Positions 1 through 8,006 of a DNA stretch of 64,000 nucleotides are shown here, piece after piece (within the stretch, counting starts at the first letter, position 1; every line of letters begins with the position of its first letter). The position numbers and the translations under genes are program-made. The notes under the pieces were generated by a model. The model was not told the DNA's origin and ran no database searches. It saw only the letters and a list, made by a program, of their open reading frames with translations. The stretch covers positions 2,666,001 to 2,730,000 of the forward strand of contig CBDCDJ010000007.1 of the NCBI GenBank assembly GCA_965215355.1. Reading direction: 5' to 3'. The DNA comes from CBDCDJ01 sp965215355. Lineage in GTDB: Bacteria; Deinococcota; Deinococci; Deinococcales; Trueperaceae.

Positions 1-197
1 CTTTTGGCAGCTTCGACCAATAGGTCGTCATCCTGGGTGAAAAGGGCGCGGCCCAAGGCAGTAGCCCGGTCGAGTAGGACGGGGTCGATTAGCTCACTGG
101 TGCCGTCTTCGAAGGCTGTCAGCACGTCTACTTTGCGTCGCCTGAGTCCGACCGTTACTGCGCGCGGTACGTGCTGGTCCATGTAGAGCTTTATCAG
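1..197 (-). CDS. DUF5615 PIN-like protein, 3' end beyond window
   Basis: Partial gene running off the left edge. The visible product reads IKLYMDQHVPRAVTVGL at the N-terminus and contains an FTQDDDLL segment, the pattern of DUF5615 (Mut7-C/PIN-like) proteins, which carry acidic residues like PIN nucleases and pair with DUF433 proteins. The start is unclear: a CTG at 195-197 overlaps the DUF433 stop codon and gives MIKLYMDQ, while the first ATG is at 180-182. The overlap with DUF433 implies one transcript. The toxin-like nuclease role is a family-level inference; no activity can be read from the fragment. Confidence 0.7.
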   Translation of the reverse strand, partial: MIKLYMDQHVPRAVTVGLRRRKVDVLTAFEDGTSELIDPVLLDRATALGRALFTQDDDLLVEAAK

Positions 198-502
198 CGC
201 TTCGTCCTTGACATGACCAAGGATTTAAGGTCGGGCGAGTCGAGTTTACCCTTGAGTGCCTCGGCGCGGGTTTCGCCCTCGCGGATGTGACTATCTACCT
301 CTGCACGGTGATCTTCGTAGTAGGCGAGGGCCGAGTAGATTTGGGCCAGGTTGAGCTGGGGATGTTGAAACTGCAACTCTTCAGGGCTCGAGCCGTGAAC
401 ATGCCGCTCGATAACGAGCTGTTTGATTTTAAAGCCGGTTCCTGCAATCACCGGGGCACCGTCGTCGGTCAGGCTGATGTGTTTGTAAGCGGTCAGGGTC
501 AT
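194..502 (-). CDS. DUF433 family protein (antitoxin-like)
   Basis: 102-residue protein with the DUF433 winged-helix-like signature: HISLTDDGAPVIAGTGFKI followed by the helical core QIYSALAYYEDHRAEVD. DUF433 proteins are usually encoded directly before a DUF5615 PIN-like partner, as here, and are thought to be antitoxin-like DNA-binding proteins. The start at 502 is set by AGGAGGAGAT a few bases upstream; a longer frame reaching 607 would ignore this ribosome site. The C-terminus is charged and variable. Confidence 0.75.
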   Translation of the reverse strand: MTLTAYKHISLTDDGAPVIAGTGFKIKQLVIERHVHGSSPEELQFQHPQLNLAQIYSALAYYEDHRAEVDSHIREGETRAEALKGKLDSPDLKSLVMSRTKR

Positions 503-716
503 AGCCTTATCTCCTCCTTTAGTGTACGCCAGATTGGCAAAAACCTTGGTGAGGAAAGGGCTCGAGATGTCCTGGACTGATGGTGTGGAGAAGGCTTTTG
601 TGTACACGCCAAGGAGCTTTGTTCACCCTTCATTTCTCGTTAGATAAGCATCCTACGGATGCACTCCACACTTGTTGAGCACAACTCAACAGAAATGGAG
701 GTGATACCGAAGGAGC

Positions 717-732
717 TGACGTTTAAACGTCA
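717..732. repeat. 16-bp perfect palindrome in the leader of the 781 gene
   Basis: TGACGTTTAAACGTCA is self-complementary over all 16 bases. A second inverted repeat lies just upstream (GTTGAG at 674-679 and CTCAAC at 685-690). Together with the terminator hairpin at 732-767 this gives three stacked palindromes before the next gene. An operator or RNA-structure role is inference. Confidence 0.6.
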
Positions 733-767
733 ACCCGCACAGTTTTGGCTGTGCGGGTTCTTTGTTT
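732..767 (+). terminator. Rho-independent terminator or attenuator
   Basis: Perfect 11-bp stem AACCCGCACAG / CTGTGCGGGTT (732-742 and 749-759) around a 6-nt loop TTTTGG, followed by a T-rich tract CTTTGTTT. It ends only 13 nt before the start codon at 781, so it either closes an upstream transcript or attenuates the gene that follows. Confidence 0.75.
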
Positions 768-780
768 GGAAAGGAGCCTT

Positions 781-1056
781 ATGTTCAGCCCCATCAACCT
801 CGAGGCCGAAGTCCATCTCATCGACCCGGACAGCGAAACCACGCCCATGTCTATGCAAGCTGTGACCCTCATCATCCGCCAAGGCATCGAAGTTCTTGTC
901 AAGAATTCGCAGGGTTATCCAGAGGCTGTGGTGTTCATCGAGCTAAGTGAGGGTCAGATTCAAGCCTTGGTCTGGGACATCTTCAGCAACCCCTCAAGCG
1001 ACGAACCCACCGTTCACATCCTCGGAGATATGAACACGAAAGAGGCAAAATTATGA
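781..1056 (+). CDS. Hypothetical protein, 91 aa
   Basis: Small acidic protein beginning MFSPINLEAEVHLIDPD. The start at 781 follows AAGGAG (771-776) at ideal spacing. No domain is recognised. Its stop overlaps the ATG of the truncated DUF932 gene by four bases (ATGA), so the two were co-translated. DUF932 genes are typical of phages and plasmids, and the upstream terminator-plus-strong-RBS arrangement also looks mobile. Function unknown; the reading frame itself is well supported by the ribosome site and the overlap. Confidence 0.65.
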   Translation: MFSPINLEAEVHLIDPDSETTPMSMQAVTLIIRQGIEVLVKNSQGYPEAVVFIELSEGQIQALVWDIFSNPSSDEPTVHILGDMNTKEAKL

Positions 1057-1277
1057 AACAGGGCAAAACGCTTACTGAGTTAGCAACTGAACTCGAGCGC
1101 CACCACACCAGCAAACGCGACTTCATCGCCGACACCCAGCAGCTCGAACTCGTCCCCCGACTCACACTGCGCGAAGATGGACAAACCGTTTCCAGCCCTG
1201 AACGCCTGCAACTCAAGTCGGAGAATACAACCCTTGACTTTTCCCTCACTCCCCACAGCAGGGCTGACGCATCTTAA
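1053..1277 (+). pseudogene. DUF932 (phage/plasmid-like) protein, truncated by the IS
   Basis: The first ~68 residues (LTELATELERHHTSKRDFIA, then a stretch ending before the IS) match the N-terminus of DUF932 / phage-plasmid-like proteins, which normally run to several hundred residues. At 1258 the frame enters the inverted repeat of the ISAs1 element and stops at 1277, so the last residues are IS-encoded. No continuation is present on the far side of the IS at 2468, so the remainder has been deleted rather than merely displaced. ATG overlaps the stop of the preceding gene. Confidence 0.7.
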
Positions 1278-2467
1278 TCAGGGCTAAGACCTTTGATGAT
1301 ACGCGCACGAAAGTCGTCATCCCAAGCAGCCCTTTTGCGCTTAGCTTTGAGTGAACCTTTAGAGGTGTCTTGCCTGAGTAAGTTTAAGGCGAACTGCCGT
1401 AGTATGGACATGTTCTCAGCACCACGACGCTCTGTGTAGCTGTGGGCGTCCTCACCAAAGACAACATCCAAAGTCCAGTGCAGCTTGTTCTCGACACCCC
1501 AATGAGCACGAACGGCTGACAGAAGCTTTTCAGCATCGGCTTTGAAGCTACATAAGTAGTAGCGCTCTTCTTGGCTGGTTTGGCCTTTGAGGGTGCGTTT
1601 CGAAGTGACTTTGGCGACACTCTCAAGGCCGGGCCATTGATGCGCCTCTAAGAAAGCAAGTTCAGACACCTCGGACAAGACCGTGCAGTGTCGCACCTCG
1701 TCGCGTCCCCGGCAGCGTTCACGGGTCTCGAAGCTGTTGTCGAGTTGGGAAGCGTCGGCGTTCTCGAACAGCCACGCCACATCTTCATAGAGCTTGGGGT
1801 GGTTTTGTTTGAGTGCCATGATGTACTCGGCATCGTGCTCTTTGACTTTGACAGCGATGTCACGTTGCGTGTTGAGTGCGTCTACCGTCACAATACAGCC
1901 TGCTATATCGAGCAGCGACAAGGTGTCGAGCAAGCCCGGCACGTGGCTAATCTCGTTGCTCTTGCCGTCTACCGCCGTCGAGGTCAGGCATAGCCCGTGC
2001 GCGTGTGACCAGACGTTGAGCATATGCACAGCCTTAACAGTCTCGGTTGCCGAACCCCGTAGCTGCTTACCGTCGATTGCCAGCACATCCTCAGCCCTGA
2101 GACGGCCACCGATAGCTGCTCGCACCCAGTCCAGCGCGCACGTCTGGAAATGGGCGGGGTCTAACAGGCAAAATACTCGGTTGAAGGTGTCATGACTGGG
2201 AATGCCGTTTTTCAACTCAAGGAACCCTTCCAGCCACACCTTCTTCGTCTGCCCAAACGTTTCTATCTCGTAAAAGCTGTCTGCCCCTGCTAGAATCGCG
2301 CTCAAAGCGATAGCCACAATGGTAACCAGCGAATGCTGTTTGCTTCTCTCTATCCTTGGGTCAGGTAATTCCGCAAAGTGCAACACCGCTAAACGTAGCT
2401 GCTCTGTCTCTAGCTCTTCTGTCATTCCTCAAGACTAGCGCCTTCGCTTTTGATGCGTCAGCCCTGC
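1258..2467. mobile_element. ISAs1-family insertion sequence
   Basis: About 1.2 kb bounded by perfect 16-bp terminal inverted repeats, GCAGGGCTGACGCATC at 1258-1273 and its complement at 2452-2467, enclosing one intact transposase gene on the minus strand. No 8-10 bp flanking direct repeat is visible, which fits a deletion or rearrangement at one end. No CTCGAG hexamer was found inside, unlike the resident DNA around it. Confidence 0.9.
1274..2425 (-). CDS. ISAs1 family transposase
   Basis: 383 residues, full length for the ISAs1 (H-repeat-associated, DDE) transposases. Visible are the N-terminal DUF4277-like segment with LPDPRIERSKQHSL, the first catalytic Asp in LAIDGKQLRGS, the second in VTVDALNTQ, and the C-terminal HWGVENKLHWTLDVVFGED block that carries the catalytic Glu. 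No frameshift or stop. The start ATG at 2423-2425 lies about 30 bases inside the right inverted repeat and the stop abuts the left one, the usual compact arrangement. Likely still capable of transposition. Confidence 0.93.
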   Translation of the reverse strand: MTEELETEQLRLAVLHFAELPDPRIERSKQHSLVTIVAIALSAILAGADSFYEIETFGQTKKVWLEGFLELKNGIPSHDTFNRVFCLLDPAHFQTCALDWVRAAIGGRLRAEDVLAIDGKQLRGSATETVKAVHMLNVWSHAHGLCLTSTAVDGKSNEISHVPGLLDTLSLLDIAGCIVTVDALNTQRDIAVKVKEHDAEYIMALKQNHPKLYEDVAWLFENADASQLDNSFETRERCRGRDEVRHCTVLSEVSELAFLEAHQWPGLESVAKVTSKRTLKGQTSQEERYYLCSFKADAEKLLSAVRAHWGVENKLHWTLDVVFGEDAHSYTERRGAENMSILRQFALNLLRQDTSKGSLKAKRKRAAWDDDFRARIIKGLSPD

Positions 2468-2483
2468 GCTACCGCCACCGGCC

Positions 2484-2513
2484 TTTACTCAGCTGACGGC
2501 TATGTGCTAGAGT
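2484..2513 (+). promoter_or_regulatory. Putative promoter of rplM-rpsI
   Basis: TTTACT (2484-2489), 18-bp spacer, TAGAGT (2508-2513), placed between the IS end and rplM. It begins 17 bp outside the IS, so the operon keeps its own promoter. Confidence 0.45.
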
Positions 2514-2596
2514 AACGTTTGGTCTCGCGCCGGGCGTTCCCGACTCCGCCTGAACGCACCTGCAACCTCGATTAAACCGACAAGGACGTGACGAAG

Positions 2597-3022
2597 GTGA
2601 AAACCTATTTTCCCAAAGAAACGCAGAACGACTGGCTTGTCGTGGACGCGACCGGCCAGACGGTGGGCCGGCTCGCCACGCAAATCGCCCACGTGCTGCG
2701 CGGCAAGCACAAGCCCAGTTTTACCCCCAATCAAGCCGGCGGCGACTTCGTCATCGTGGTCAACGCCGACAAGGTCGTTTTTACCGGCAGCAAGATGGAG
2801 AACAAAACCTACACGCGCTACACGGGTTACCAGGGCGGTTTGAAAATCACCACCGCCGAAGAAATGCTTGCCAAGCACCCCGAACGGGTGGTCGAACACG
2901 CCGTGTGGGGCATGTTGCCTAAGGGCACCCTGGGCCGCAAGATGTACACGCACCTCAAGGTCTACGCGAGCGCGACGCACCCGCACGCCGCCCAACAACC
3001 CAAAGAGATGGAGCTTCGCTGA
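2597..3022 (+). CDS. rplM: 50S ribosomal protein L13
   Basis: 141 residues beginning MKTYFPKETQNDWLVVDA, the standard L13 opening, with the core TVGRLATQIAHVLRGKHKP and the conserved HAVWGMLPKGTLGR segment. L13 is an early assembly protein of the large ribosomal subunit. GTG at 2597 is preferred because AAGGA (2582-2586) is 10 nt upstream; the in-frame GTG at 2588 would leave only one base. Its stop overlaps the ATG of rpsI (TGATG), the conserved rplM-rpsI operon. Confidence 0.95.
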   Translation: MKTYFPKETQNDWLVVDATGQTVGRLATQIAHVLRGKHKPSFTPNQAGGDFVIVVNADKVVFTGSKMENKTYTRYTGYQGGLKITTAEEMLAKHPERVVEHAVWGMLPKGTLGRKMYTHLKVYASATHPHAAQQPKEMELR

Positions 3023-3408
3023 TGGAAGAATATTACGGCACCGGCCGCCGCAAAGCCTCGGTCGCGCGCGTGTTTTTGCGCCCCGGCCAGGGCCGCATCG
3101 TCGTGAACGGTAAGGATTTTCAAACCTACTTTCGCGGCATTTTCAAGGGCGTTCAAGCCCTGGAACCCCTCAAAGTGACCGGCACCGCCGGGCGCTACGA
3201 CGCGCTCATCACCGTGCAGGGCGGCGGCCCGACGGGTCAAGCGGACGCCATCAAACTCGGCGTCGCTCGCGCTCTCCTCAAGGTCGATCCCAACTTCCGC
3301 CCCGCCCTCAAAGACGCGGGCCACCTGACCCGTGACGCTCGAGTCGTCGAGCGCAAGAAGTACGGTCTGCGCAAAGCTCGCCGCGCACCGCAGTACAGCA
3401 AGCGCTAA
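3022..3408 (+). CDS. rpsI: 30S ribosomal protein S9
   Basis: 128 residues, complete S9: N-terminal YGTGRRKASVARVFLRPG, central VQGGGPTGQADAIKLGVARA, and the invariant C-terminal tail ending QYSKR, whose last residues reach the P-site tRNA in the ribosome. Starts by a one-base overlap with the rplM stop, so it is translationally coupled. A terminator follows within about 20 nt. Confidence 0.97.
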   Translation: MEEYYGTGRRKASVARVFLRPGQGRIVVNGKDFQTYFRGIFKGVQALEPLKVTGTAGRYDALITVQGGGPTGQADAIKLGVARALLKVDPNFRPALKDAGHLTRDARVVERKKYGLRKARRAPQYSKR

Positions 3409-3424
3409 ACCTCAGTTTTCAGGT

Positions 3425-3461
3425 AAAGGTCGAAGGTTTGGTACCTCTGACCTTTTTTGTT
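3425..3461 (+). terminator. Terminator after rpsI
   Basis: Stem AAAGGTC / GACCTTT with a partly paired inner AGG/CCT segment and a short loop, followed directly by a T-rich run (TTTTTTGTTT). Confidence 0.75.
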
Positions 3462-3502
3462 TGCCTCGAGCGCTTTTCACATACCCTCAAACCCGTCTGA
3501 GA

Positions 3503-3508
3503 TAAGCT
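3503..3508 (+). promoter_or_regulatory. -10 box, probable leaderless start of uppP
   Basis: TAAGCT ends 7 nt before the uppP ATG and there is no Shine-Dalgarno, so the transcript would begin at or next to the start codon. No convincing -35 box. Confidence 0.35.
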
Positions 3509-3515
3509 CTCCCCT

Positions 3516-4316
3516 ATGTCCATCTTTCAAGCCACCGTCCTCGGCATCGTCCAGGGGCTCACCGAGTTTTTGCCGGTCTCGAGTTCGGGTCACCTCGTCC
3601 TGGCGAACTACTACTTCGGTTGGGGCGAGCGTCTCCCCTTTTACGTCGACTTAGCGACGAACGCCGGGACCTTTTTGGCCGTCATCCTGGCACTTTACAA
3701 AGACGTGTGGGCGGCGCTGTCGGGTTTTGTCCGTGGGCTCGTGTCGAGAGAGGCGCGGCGGGAGGACGGTTGGCGTATGGCGCTCCTCGTTATTACCGGC
3801 TCGGTGCCGACGGCGCTTATCGGTTTGGGGCTGAAACCCTACTTCGAGGCGCTCAACCAGCCGCTCTACGTTTCGTTCGCGTTGATCGTCACCGGCTTCA
3901 TTTTGTGGTTCACGCCCCGCTCCGGCCCGAAAGACGAGGTCGCCGAGCTGACCTTTGTAGACGCCGTTGTCGGCGGACTGGCGCAGGGTTTGGCCGTCGT
4001 GCCCGGCATTTCCCGCTCGGGCACGACGATTTCGACGATGATGTGGCGCGGCGCGACCGCCGCGACCGCCGCGCGGTTTTCGTTTTTGATGTACCTCGTC
4101 GCCTCGCTCGGCGCGACGCTCATCGGGGTGGGCGAGGTGCGTGAGGCGGCCGTCGAGACCGGCCCGCTCGTCGCCATGATTGCCGCCTCGTTCGTGACGG
4201 GCTACGCGGCGATTTTGGGCTTGTTCGCCATTCTGCGGCGCGGCCAGTTCAAACTGTTCGCCCCCTATTTGTGGGCCGTCGCCGCGCTGACCTTGCTCAC
4301 GCTCTGGCTGCGCTGA
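3516..4316 (+). CDS. uppP: Undecaprenyl-diphosphate phosphatase
   Basis: 266-residue multi-pass membrane protein of the BacA/UppP family, which dephosphorylates undecaprenyl diphosphate to recycle the lipid carrier for peptidoglycan and other envelope polymers; it also gives bacitracin tolerance. Both signature motifs are present: QGLTEFLPVSSSGHL near the N-terminus with catalytic Glu, and PGISRSGTT in the middle with catalytic Ser/Arg. Hydrophobic helices fill the rest, ending in the typical LTLLTLWLR tail. Length is normal. It stands alone after the ribosomal operon. Confidence 0.95.
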   Translation: MSIFQATVLGIVQGLTEFLPVSSSGHLVLANYYFGWGERLPFYVDLATNAGTFLAVILALYKDVWAALSGFVRGLVSREARREDGWRMALLVITGSVPTALIGLGLKPYFEALNQPLYVSFALIVTGFILWFTPRSGPKDEVAELTFVDAVVGGLAQGLAVVPGISRSGTTISTMMWRGATAATAARFSFLMYLVASLGATLIGVGEVREAAVETGPLVAMIAASFVTGYAAILGLFAILRRGQFKLFAPYLWAVAALTLLTLWLR

Positions 4317-4370
4317 GTCAGTTGCCCGGGATGACTCTGGAGCCTGATTTTCTGCCATGCTGAACAAAGC

Positions 4371-4425
4371 GGAGCGTAGTGAAGAAGGTGTCCTGGTACA
4401 CCCCTCGAGAGATTCTTCGCGCTCC
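4371..4425. repeat. REP-like imperfect hairpin after uppP
   Basis: Outer arms GGAGCG..GAAGAA (4371-4386) and TTCTTC.CGCTCC (4413-4425) with an inner GGTGT/ACACC stem (4387-4402) and a CTCGAG next to it. The GCGGAGCG-GAAGAA wording resembles extragenic palindromes dispersed in several bacterial genomes; copy number cannot be judged here. Confidence 0.4.
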
Positions 4426-4483
4426 TGAACAACCGTACAAACTACCCGCCCCGAGCTGTCCGCGTAACTCCAAACCTTAACCA

Positions 4484-4557
4484 AACCCCCACCCCGCCCG
4501 GGGCAACAGTTCAGGGGTGGGGTTCTGAGCTACAATGCGTAGGATTTTGGGAGGAAG
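4484..4557 (+). promoter_or_regulatory. gltX upstream hairpin, -10 box and RBS
   Basis: A C-rich/G-rich hairpin (AACCCCCACCCC at 4484-4495, GGGGTGGGGTT at 4514-4524) precedes TACAAT (4531-4536), a good -10 box with no clear -35. GGGAGGAAG (4549-4557) is the ribosome site for the ATG at 4562. Because the -10 overlaps the earlier in-frame ATG at 4535, that ATG is unlikely to be transcribed. Confidence 0.5.
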
Positions 4558-4561
4558 CCCC

Positions 4562-6127
4562 ATGCCTACAGACACCACGAAAAACACACCAAAACCTGAT
4601 AAAAAACCCGTCGTGACCCGCATCGCCCCCTCGCCGACCGGCGACCCGCACGTGGGCACGGCCTACATGAGCCTGTTCGACTACGTTTACGCCAAGCAGC
4701 AGGGCGGCACTTTTATTTTGCGCGTCGAAGACACCGACCAAAAACGCTACAACGAAACGTCCGAAGCGCGGGTCGGTGCGGCCCTCGAGTGGCTCGGCCT
4801 CAGCCCTGACGAAAGCCCCGACAAGGGCGGCCCCCACGCACCCTACCGCCAGACCGAGCGCAAAGAACTTTATCAACGCTACGCCGACGAACTTCTCGCC
4901 ACCGGGCACGCCTACCGCGCCTTTGAAACACAAGCAGAGTTGGACGCCATTCGCCAGGACCTGCAGCGCCGCGGCCTGAGTCACGGCTACGACGGGCGGG
5001 GTCGAGGCTTGAGCAAAGAGGAGTCCGAGCGCCGCGCCGCCGCGGGCGAGCCCTTCGTCGTCCGCCTCGTCACGCCGGACGAGGGCGAAACGGTCGTCAA
5101 CGACGTTCTCCGGGGTGAGGTGCGCATTCCCAACCGCGAAGTCATGGACGCTGTTTTGCTGAAAAGCGATGGGTTGCCCACCTATCACTTAGCCGTCGTG
5201 GTGGACGACCACCTCATGGGCGTGACCCACGCGGTGCGCGGCGAAGAGTGGCTGCCGAGCGCACCCATCCACGTGCTGCTTTACAAGGCTTTCGGCTGGC
5301 AGGAGCCCGTCTGGATTCACATGCCGCTCCTACGCAACGCCGAGGGCAAAAAGCTCAGCAAGCGTAAAGACGATGTCAGTCTGGACTCGTACCGGCAGCA
5401 GGGCGTCGTGCCTGAGGCGCTCCTGAACTACCTCGGCACGATGGGCTGGAGCATGCCCGACGGGCGGGAGTTTTTCAGTGTACAGGACATGATTGAACAC
5501 TTTTCGTTCGAGCGGGTCTCGGCGGGCGCTCCCGTCTTCGACCTGAAGCGTTTGCGGTTTTACAACGCCAAATACTTGCGCGAGTTGCTGCCGCTCGAGA
5601 CCGTCGCCGAACGCGCCGCGCCGTTTTTGAAGGCGGCAGGCTACACTTGGGACGACGAAGACTACCTCCTCGACGTTTTAGAAGTCCTCCTCCCCCGCAT
5701 CGAAACCTTGCAGGAGTTGGCCGAGCAGAGCGAGTATTTTTTCAAAGACGACTTCACTTACACCGAGGACGCCAAACGGCGGCTCGAGGCCGGACAAAAG
5801 TACCTGGAGGGTCTGGAACGCGAGTTGTCCCTGCTCGACTTTTTCGACCACGACGATGTCGAAGACGCGGTGCGCGACTACGTGCAAGCGCAGTCGGTGA
5901 AAATGAGCGAGGTCATGCAACCCTTGCGCGCCGCGCTCACCGGCACCGTCCAAGCGCCCGGCGTCATCGAACTCTGCACCATTTTGGGCAAGCGCAAGGT
6001 GCTAGAGCGCATCGGGCGGGCCATCGATTTTTTGGAGGCGGGTCTGCCGGACGATAAACCGCAAAAGCCCGCCGAGGCGAAAAAAGAGGGCGCTAAAAAA
6101 GAAGAAGCCAAGAAAGCGGCCGCTTAA
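4562..6127 (+). CDS. gltX: Glutamyl-tRNA synthetase
   Basis: 521-residue class I aminoacyl-tRNA synthetase charging tRNA-Glu (and possibly tRNA-Gln if an amidotransferase exists). The HIGH-type motif is RIAPSPTGDPHVGT (residues ~20-33), the KMSKS-type loop is KKLSKRKDDVS (KLSKR at 264-268), and the C-terminal helical anticodon-binding half is complete. The extreme C-terminus carries a lysine/alanine-rich tail (AKKEGAKKEEAKKAAA) beyond the usual end, probably disordered. Start set by GGGAGGAAG. ftsY follows with no gap. Confidence 0.95.
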   Translation: MPTDTTKNTPKPDKKPVVTRIAPSPTGDPHVGTAYMSLFDYVYAKQQGGTFILRVEDTDQKRYNETSEARVGAALEWLGLSPDESPDKGGPHAPYRQTERKELYQRYADELLATGHAYRAFETQAELDAIRQDLQRRGLSHGYDGRGRGLSKEESERRAAAGEPFVVRLVTPDEGETVVNDVLRGEVRIPNREVMDAVLLKSDGLPTYHLAVVVDDHLMGVTHAVRGEEWLPSAPIHVLLYKAFGWQEPVWIHMPLLRNAEGKKLSKRKDDVSLDSYRQQGVVPEALLNYLGTMGWSMPDGREFFSVQDMIEHFSFERVSAGAPVFDLKRLRFYNAKYLRELLPLETVAERAAPFLKAAGYTWDDEDYLLDVLEVLLPRIETLQELAEQSEYFFKDDFTYTEDAKRRLEAGQKYLEGLERELSLLDFFDHDDVEDAVRDYVQAQSVKMSEVMQPLRAALTGTVQAPGVIELCTILGKRKVLERIGRAIDFLEAGLPDDKPQKPAEAKKEGAKKEEAKKAAA

Positions 6128-7069
6128 GTGGCCTGGTTCGACCGCCTGCGCCAGGGCCTGGGCAAGACCCGCGACTTGCTCACCACCGACGTGCGCGACA
6201 TGGGCAGAACTTGGGAGATGGAGTGGGACGATCTTGAGTTCGCCCTCATCGGGGCGGACGTCGGCGCGAGAATCGCCGCCGAAGTGGTTGAAGAAACGAA
6301 AAAGGGGCGCGAGCGGGGCTCTACGTTCAAAGAATCTTTAGAAGTCGCCATGATGCAGCAGCTCGAGCCCGACCGCACCCGGCAAATCCTCCGTAACGTC
6401 GGCTTCAAGCTCGACGTGGGTCGCAACGAAGTGCCGGTCAGGGGCCACGTGGTGATGGTCGTCGGCGTGAACGGCGTCGGCAAAACCACCACCATCGCCA
6501 AGCTCGGCGCGTACTACAAGGGTCACGGCAAAAAAGTGATGTACGCGGCCGGCGACACTTTCCGCGCGGCGGCGACGGCGCAGCTCGAAGTCTGGGGCGA
6601 GCGCCTGAACATCCCCACCGTCACCGGGCCGGACGGCTCCGACCCCGGCGCGGTCGCCTTCGACGCGGCGCAGGCGAGACGCGCGCGCGGCTACGACCTG
6701 CTGTTCGTCGATACTGCCGGACGACTGCACACCAAGCACAACCTCATGGAAGAACTCAAAAAAGTCAAACGCGTGATTGCCAAGGCCGACCCCGGCGAAC
6801 CGCAGGAAACCTGGCTCGTCTTGGACGCGGTGACGGGGCAGAACGGGCTCGAGCAAGCGCGCAAATTCAACGAGGCCGTCGAGTTGACCGGCGTCATCGT
6901 CACCAAGTTGGACGGCACCGCCAAAGGCGGGATTTTGCTGCCGATTGCGCGTGAACTCAATCTGCCCATCAAGTTCATCGGTGTGGGCGAGGCGGCGGAG
7001 GACTTGCAGCCCTACGACGCGGCGGCGTTTGTGAAGGCGCTGCTGGACATGCCCGCCAAAGCTGCCTAG
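6128..7069 (+). CDS. ftsY: Signal recognition particle receptor FtsY
   Basis: 313-residue SRP GTPase that docks ribosome-nascent chain-SRP complexes at the membrane. N domain residues ~1-95, G domain after it with P-loop VVGVNGVGKTTT (~111-122), DTFRAAATAQL, DTAGRLHT, and TKLDGTAKGG. It lacks the long acidic A domain of E. coli FtsY, as is usual outside Proteobacteria. GTG start immediately follows the gltX stop (TAAGTG), so it relies on coupling with gltX. Confidence 0.95.
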   Translation: MAWFDRLRQGLGKTRDLLTTDVRDMGRTWEMEWDDLEFALIGADVGARIAAEVVEETKKGRERGSTFKESLEVAMMQQLEPDRTRQILRNVGFKLDVGRNEVPVRGHVVMVVGVNGVGKTTTIAKLGAYYKGHGKKVMYAAGDTFRAAATAQLEVWGERLNIPTVTGPDGSDPGAVAFDAAQARRARGYDLLFVDTAGRLHTKHNLMEELKKVKRVIAKADPGEPQETWLVLDAVTGQNGLEQARKFNEAVELTGVIVTKLDGTAKGGILLPIARELNLPIKFIGVGEAAEDLQPYDAAAFVKALLDMPAKAA

Positions 7070-7983
7070 TGAAGCTCGAGCCCTATCAAGAAACAGATTT
7101 TGTGGCCTTTGTCGAGTTGCTGAACACCATTGCCGCCGAGCGTGGAGGACAGACGACCGACGAAGCGGCGCAGCTCGAGTACGAAACCTGGTTGAACCGC
7201 GACCTGAGCGAGAGCCGGGTGGTCGTGCGCGACCCCGAGAACCCTGCGACGCTTCTGGCTTACGCCGACCTGTTCGTGACCGAAAAGGCTGAAGCTAATC
7301 TCGCTTTGGGTGTTCACCCAACCTGGCGAAGTCGCGGACTCGAGACCAAGCTGCTCGAGTGGCTGACTCAGCGCTCCCGCGCCTTGAGCGCGAACGCCCA
7401 AAACGTTCTTACGCCCGCCTCGGACGAGCGCACGGTTGTACTTCTCGAGAAAAACGGCTTCGAGGTGGCAGGCGTGTACCAAAAGATGCTGCTCGAGCCC
7501 CTGACCTCGAAATCTTTGGACAAAGCGCGTCCGCTTCCTGCGGGTTACACGTTGAAAAGCTACCGCGACGCCGGGGACGACCAGCTTTTCATCACAGCCA
7601 TGAACAGGAGTTTCGGCGACCTGTGGGGGCACGGTGTCGCGACAGAGGCTGTGTGGCAGCAGATTCTCGAGCTTTCCGACCCCGAACATTTCTTTGTCTT
7701 GCTGGCTGAAGATGAGGCGGTTGGTTTTTTGAACATCAGTGTAACCGACGATGACGCGGTGGCGGGCCGACTGGATTCACCCGGACTGGCTCCTGAACAC
7801 CGCAGCCCGGACCTTTACCGGGCGCTCGCGCTCGAGGGGTTAAAGCTTCTGGCAGCCAAAGGCGTCGAGCGGGTGACGCTGGAATGCTGGGGAGAGTCGA
7901 AAGAGACGGTCGAGGCGTATGAAGCGTTGGGCTTCACCTCGGTAGCGGTAGAACTCGGTTACCAGCGCAGCTTGGATAAGTAG
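7069..7983 (+). CDS. Tandem GNAT-domain N-acetyltransferase
   Basis: 304 residues with two GNAT folds: the first (~1-145) has LGVHPTWRSRGLETKLLEW, a degenerate acetyl-CoA loop; the second (~160-304) ends with EAYEALGFTSVAVELGYQ, the usual GNAT C-terminal strand. The layout resembles mycothiol synthase-like and other double-GNAT proteins, but the substrate is not identifiable. GTG at 7069 overlaps the ftsY stop by one base, making it the third gene of the gltX-ftsY run. Cytosolic; no signal peptide. Confidence 0.75.
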   Translation: MKLEPYQETDFVAFVELLNTIAAERGGQTTDEAAQLEYETWLNRDLSESRVVVRDPENPATLLAYADLFVTEKAEANLALGVHPTWRSRGLETKLLEWLTQRSRALSANAQNVLTPASDERTVVLLEKNGFEVAGVYQKMLLEPLTSKSLDKARPLPAGYTLKSYRDAGDDQLFITAMNRSFGDLWGHGVATEAVWQQILELSDPEHFFVLLAEDEAVGFLNISVTDDDAVAGRLDSPGLAPEHRSPDLYRALALEGLKLLAAKGVERVTLECWGESKETVEAYEALGFTSVAVELGYQRSLDK

Positions 7984-8006
7984 CGTGGCTTCACAACTCT
8001 GCAGGG

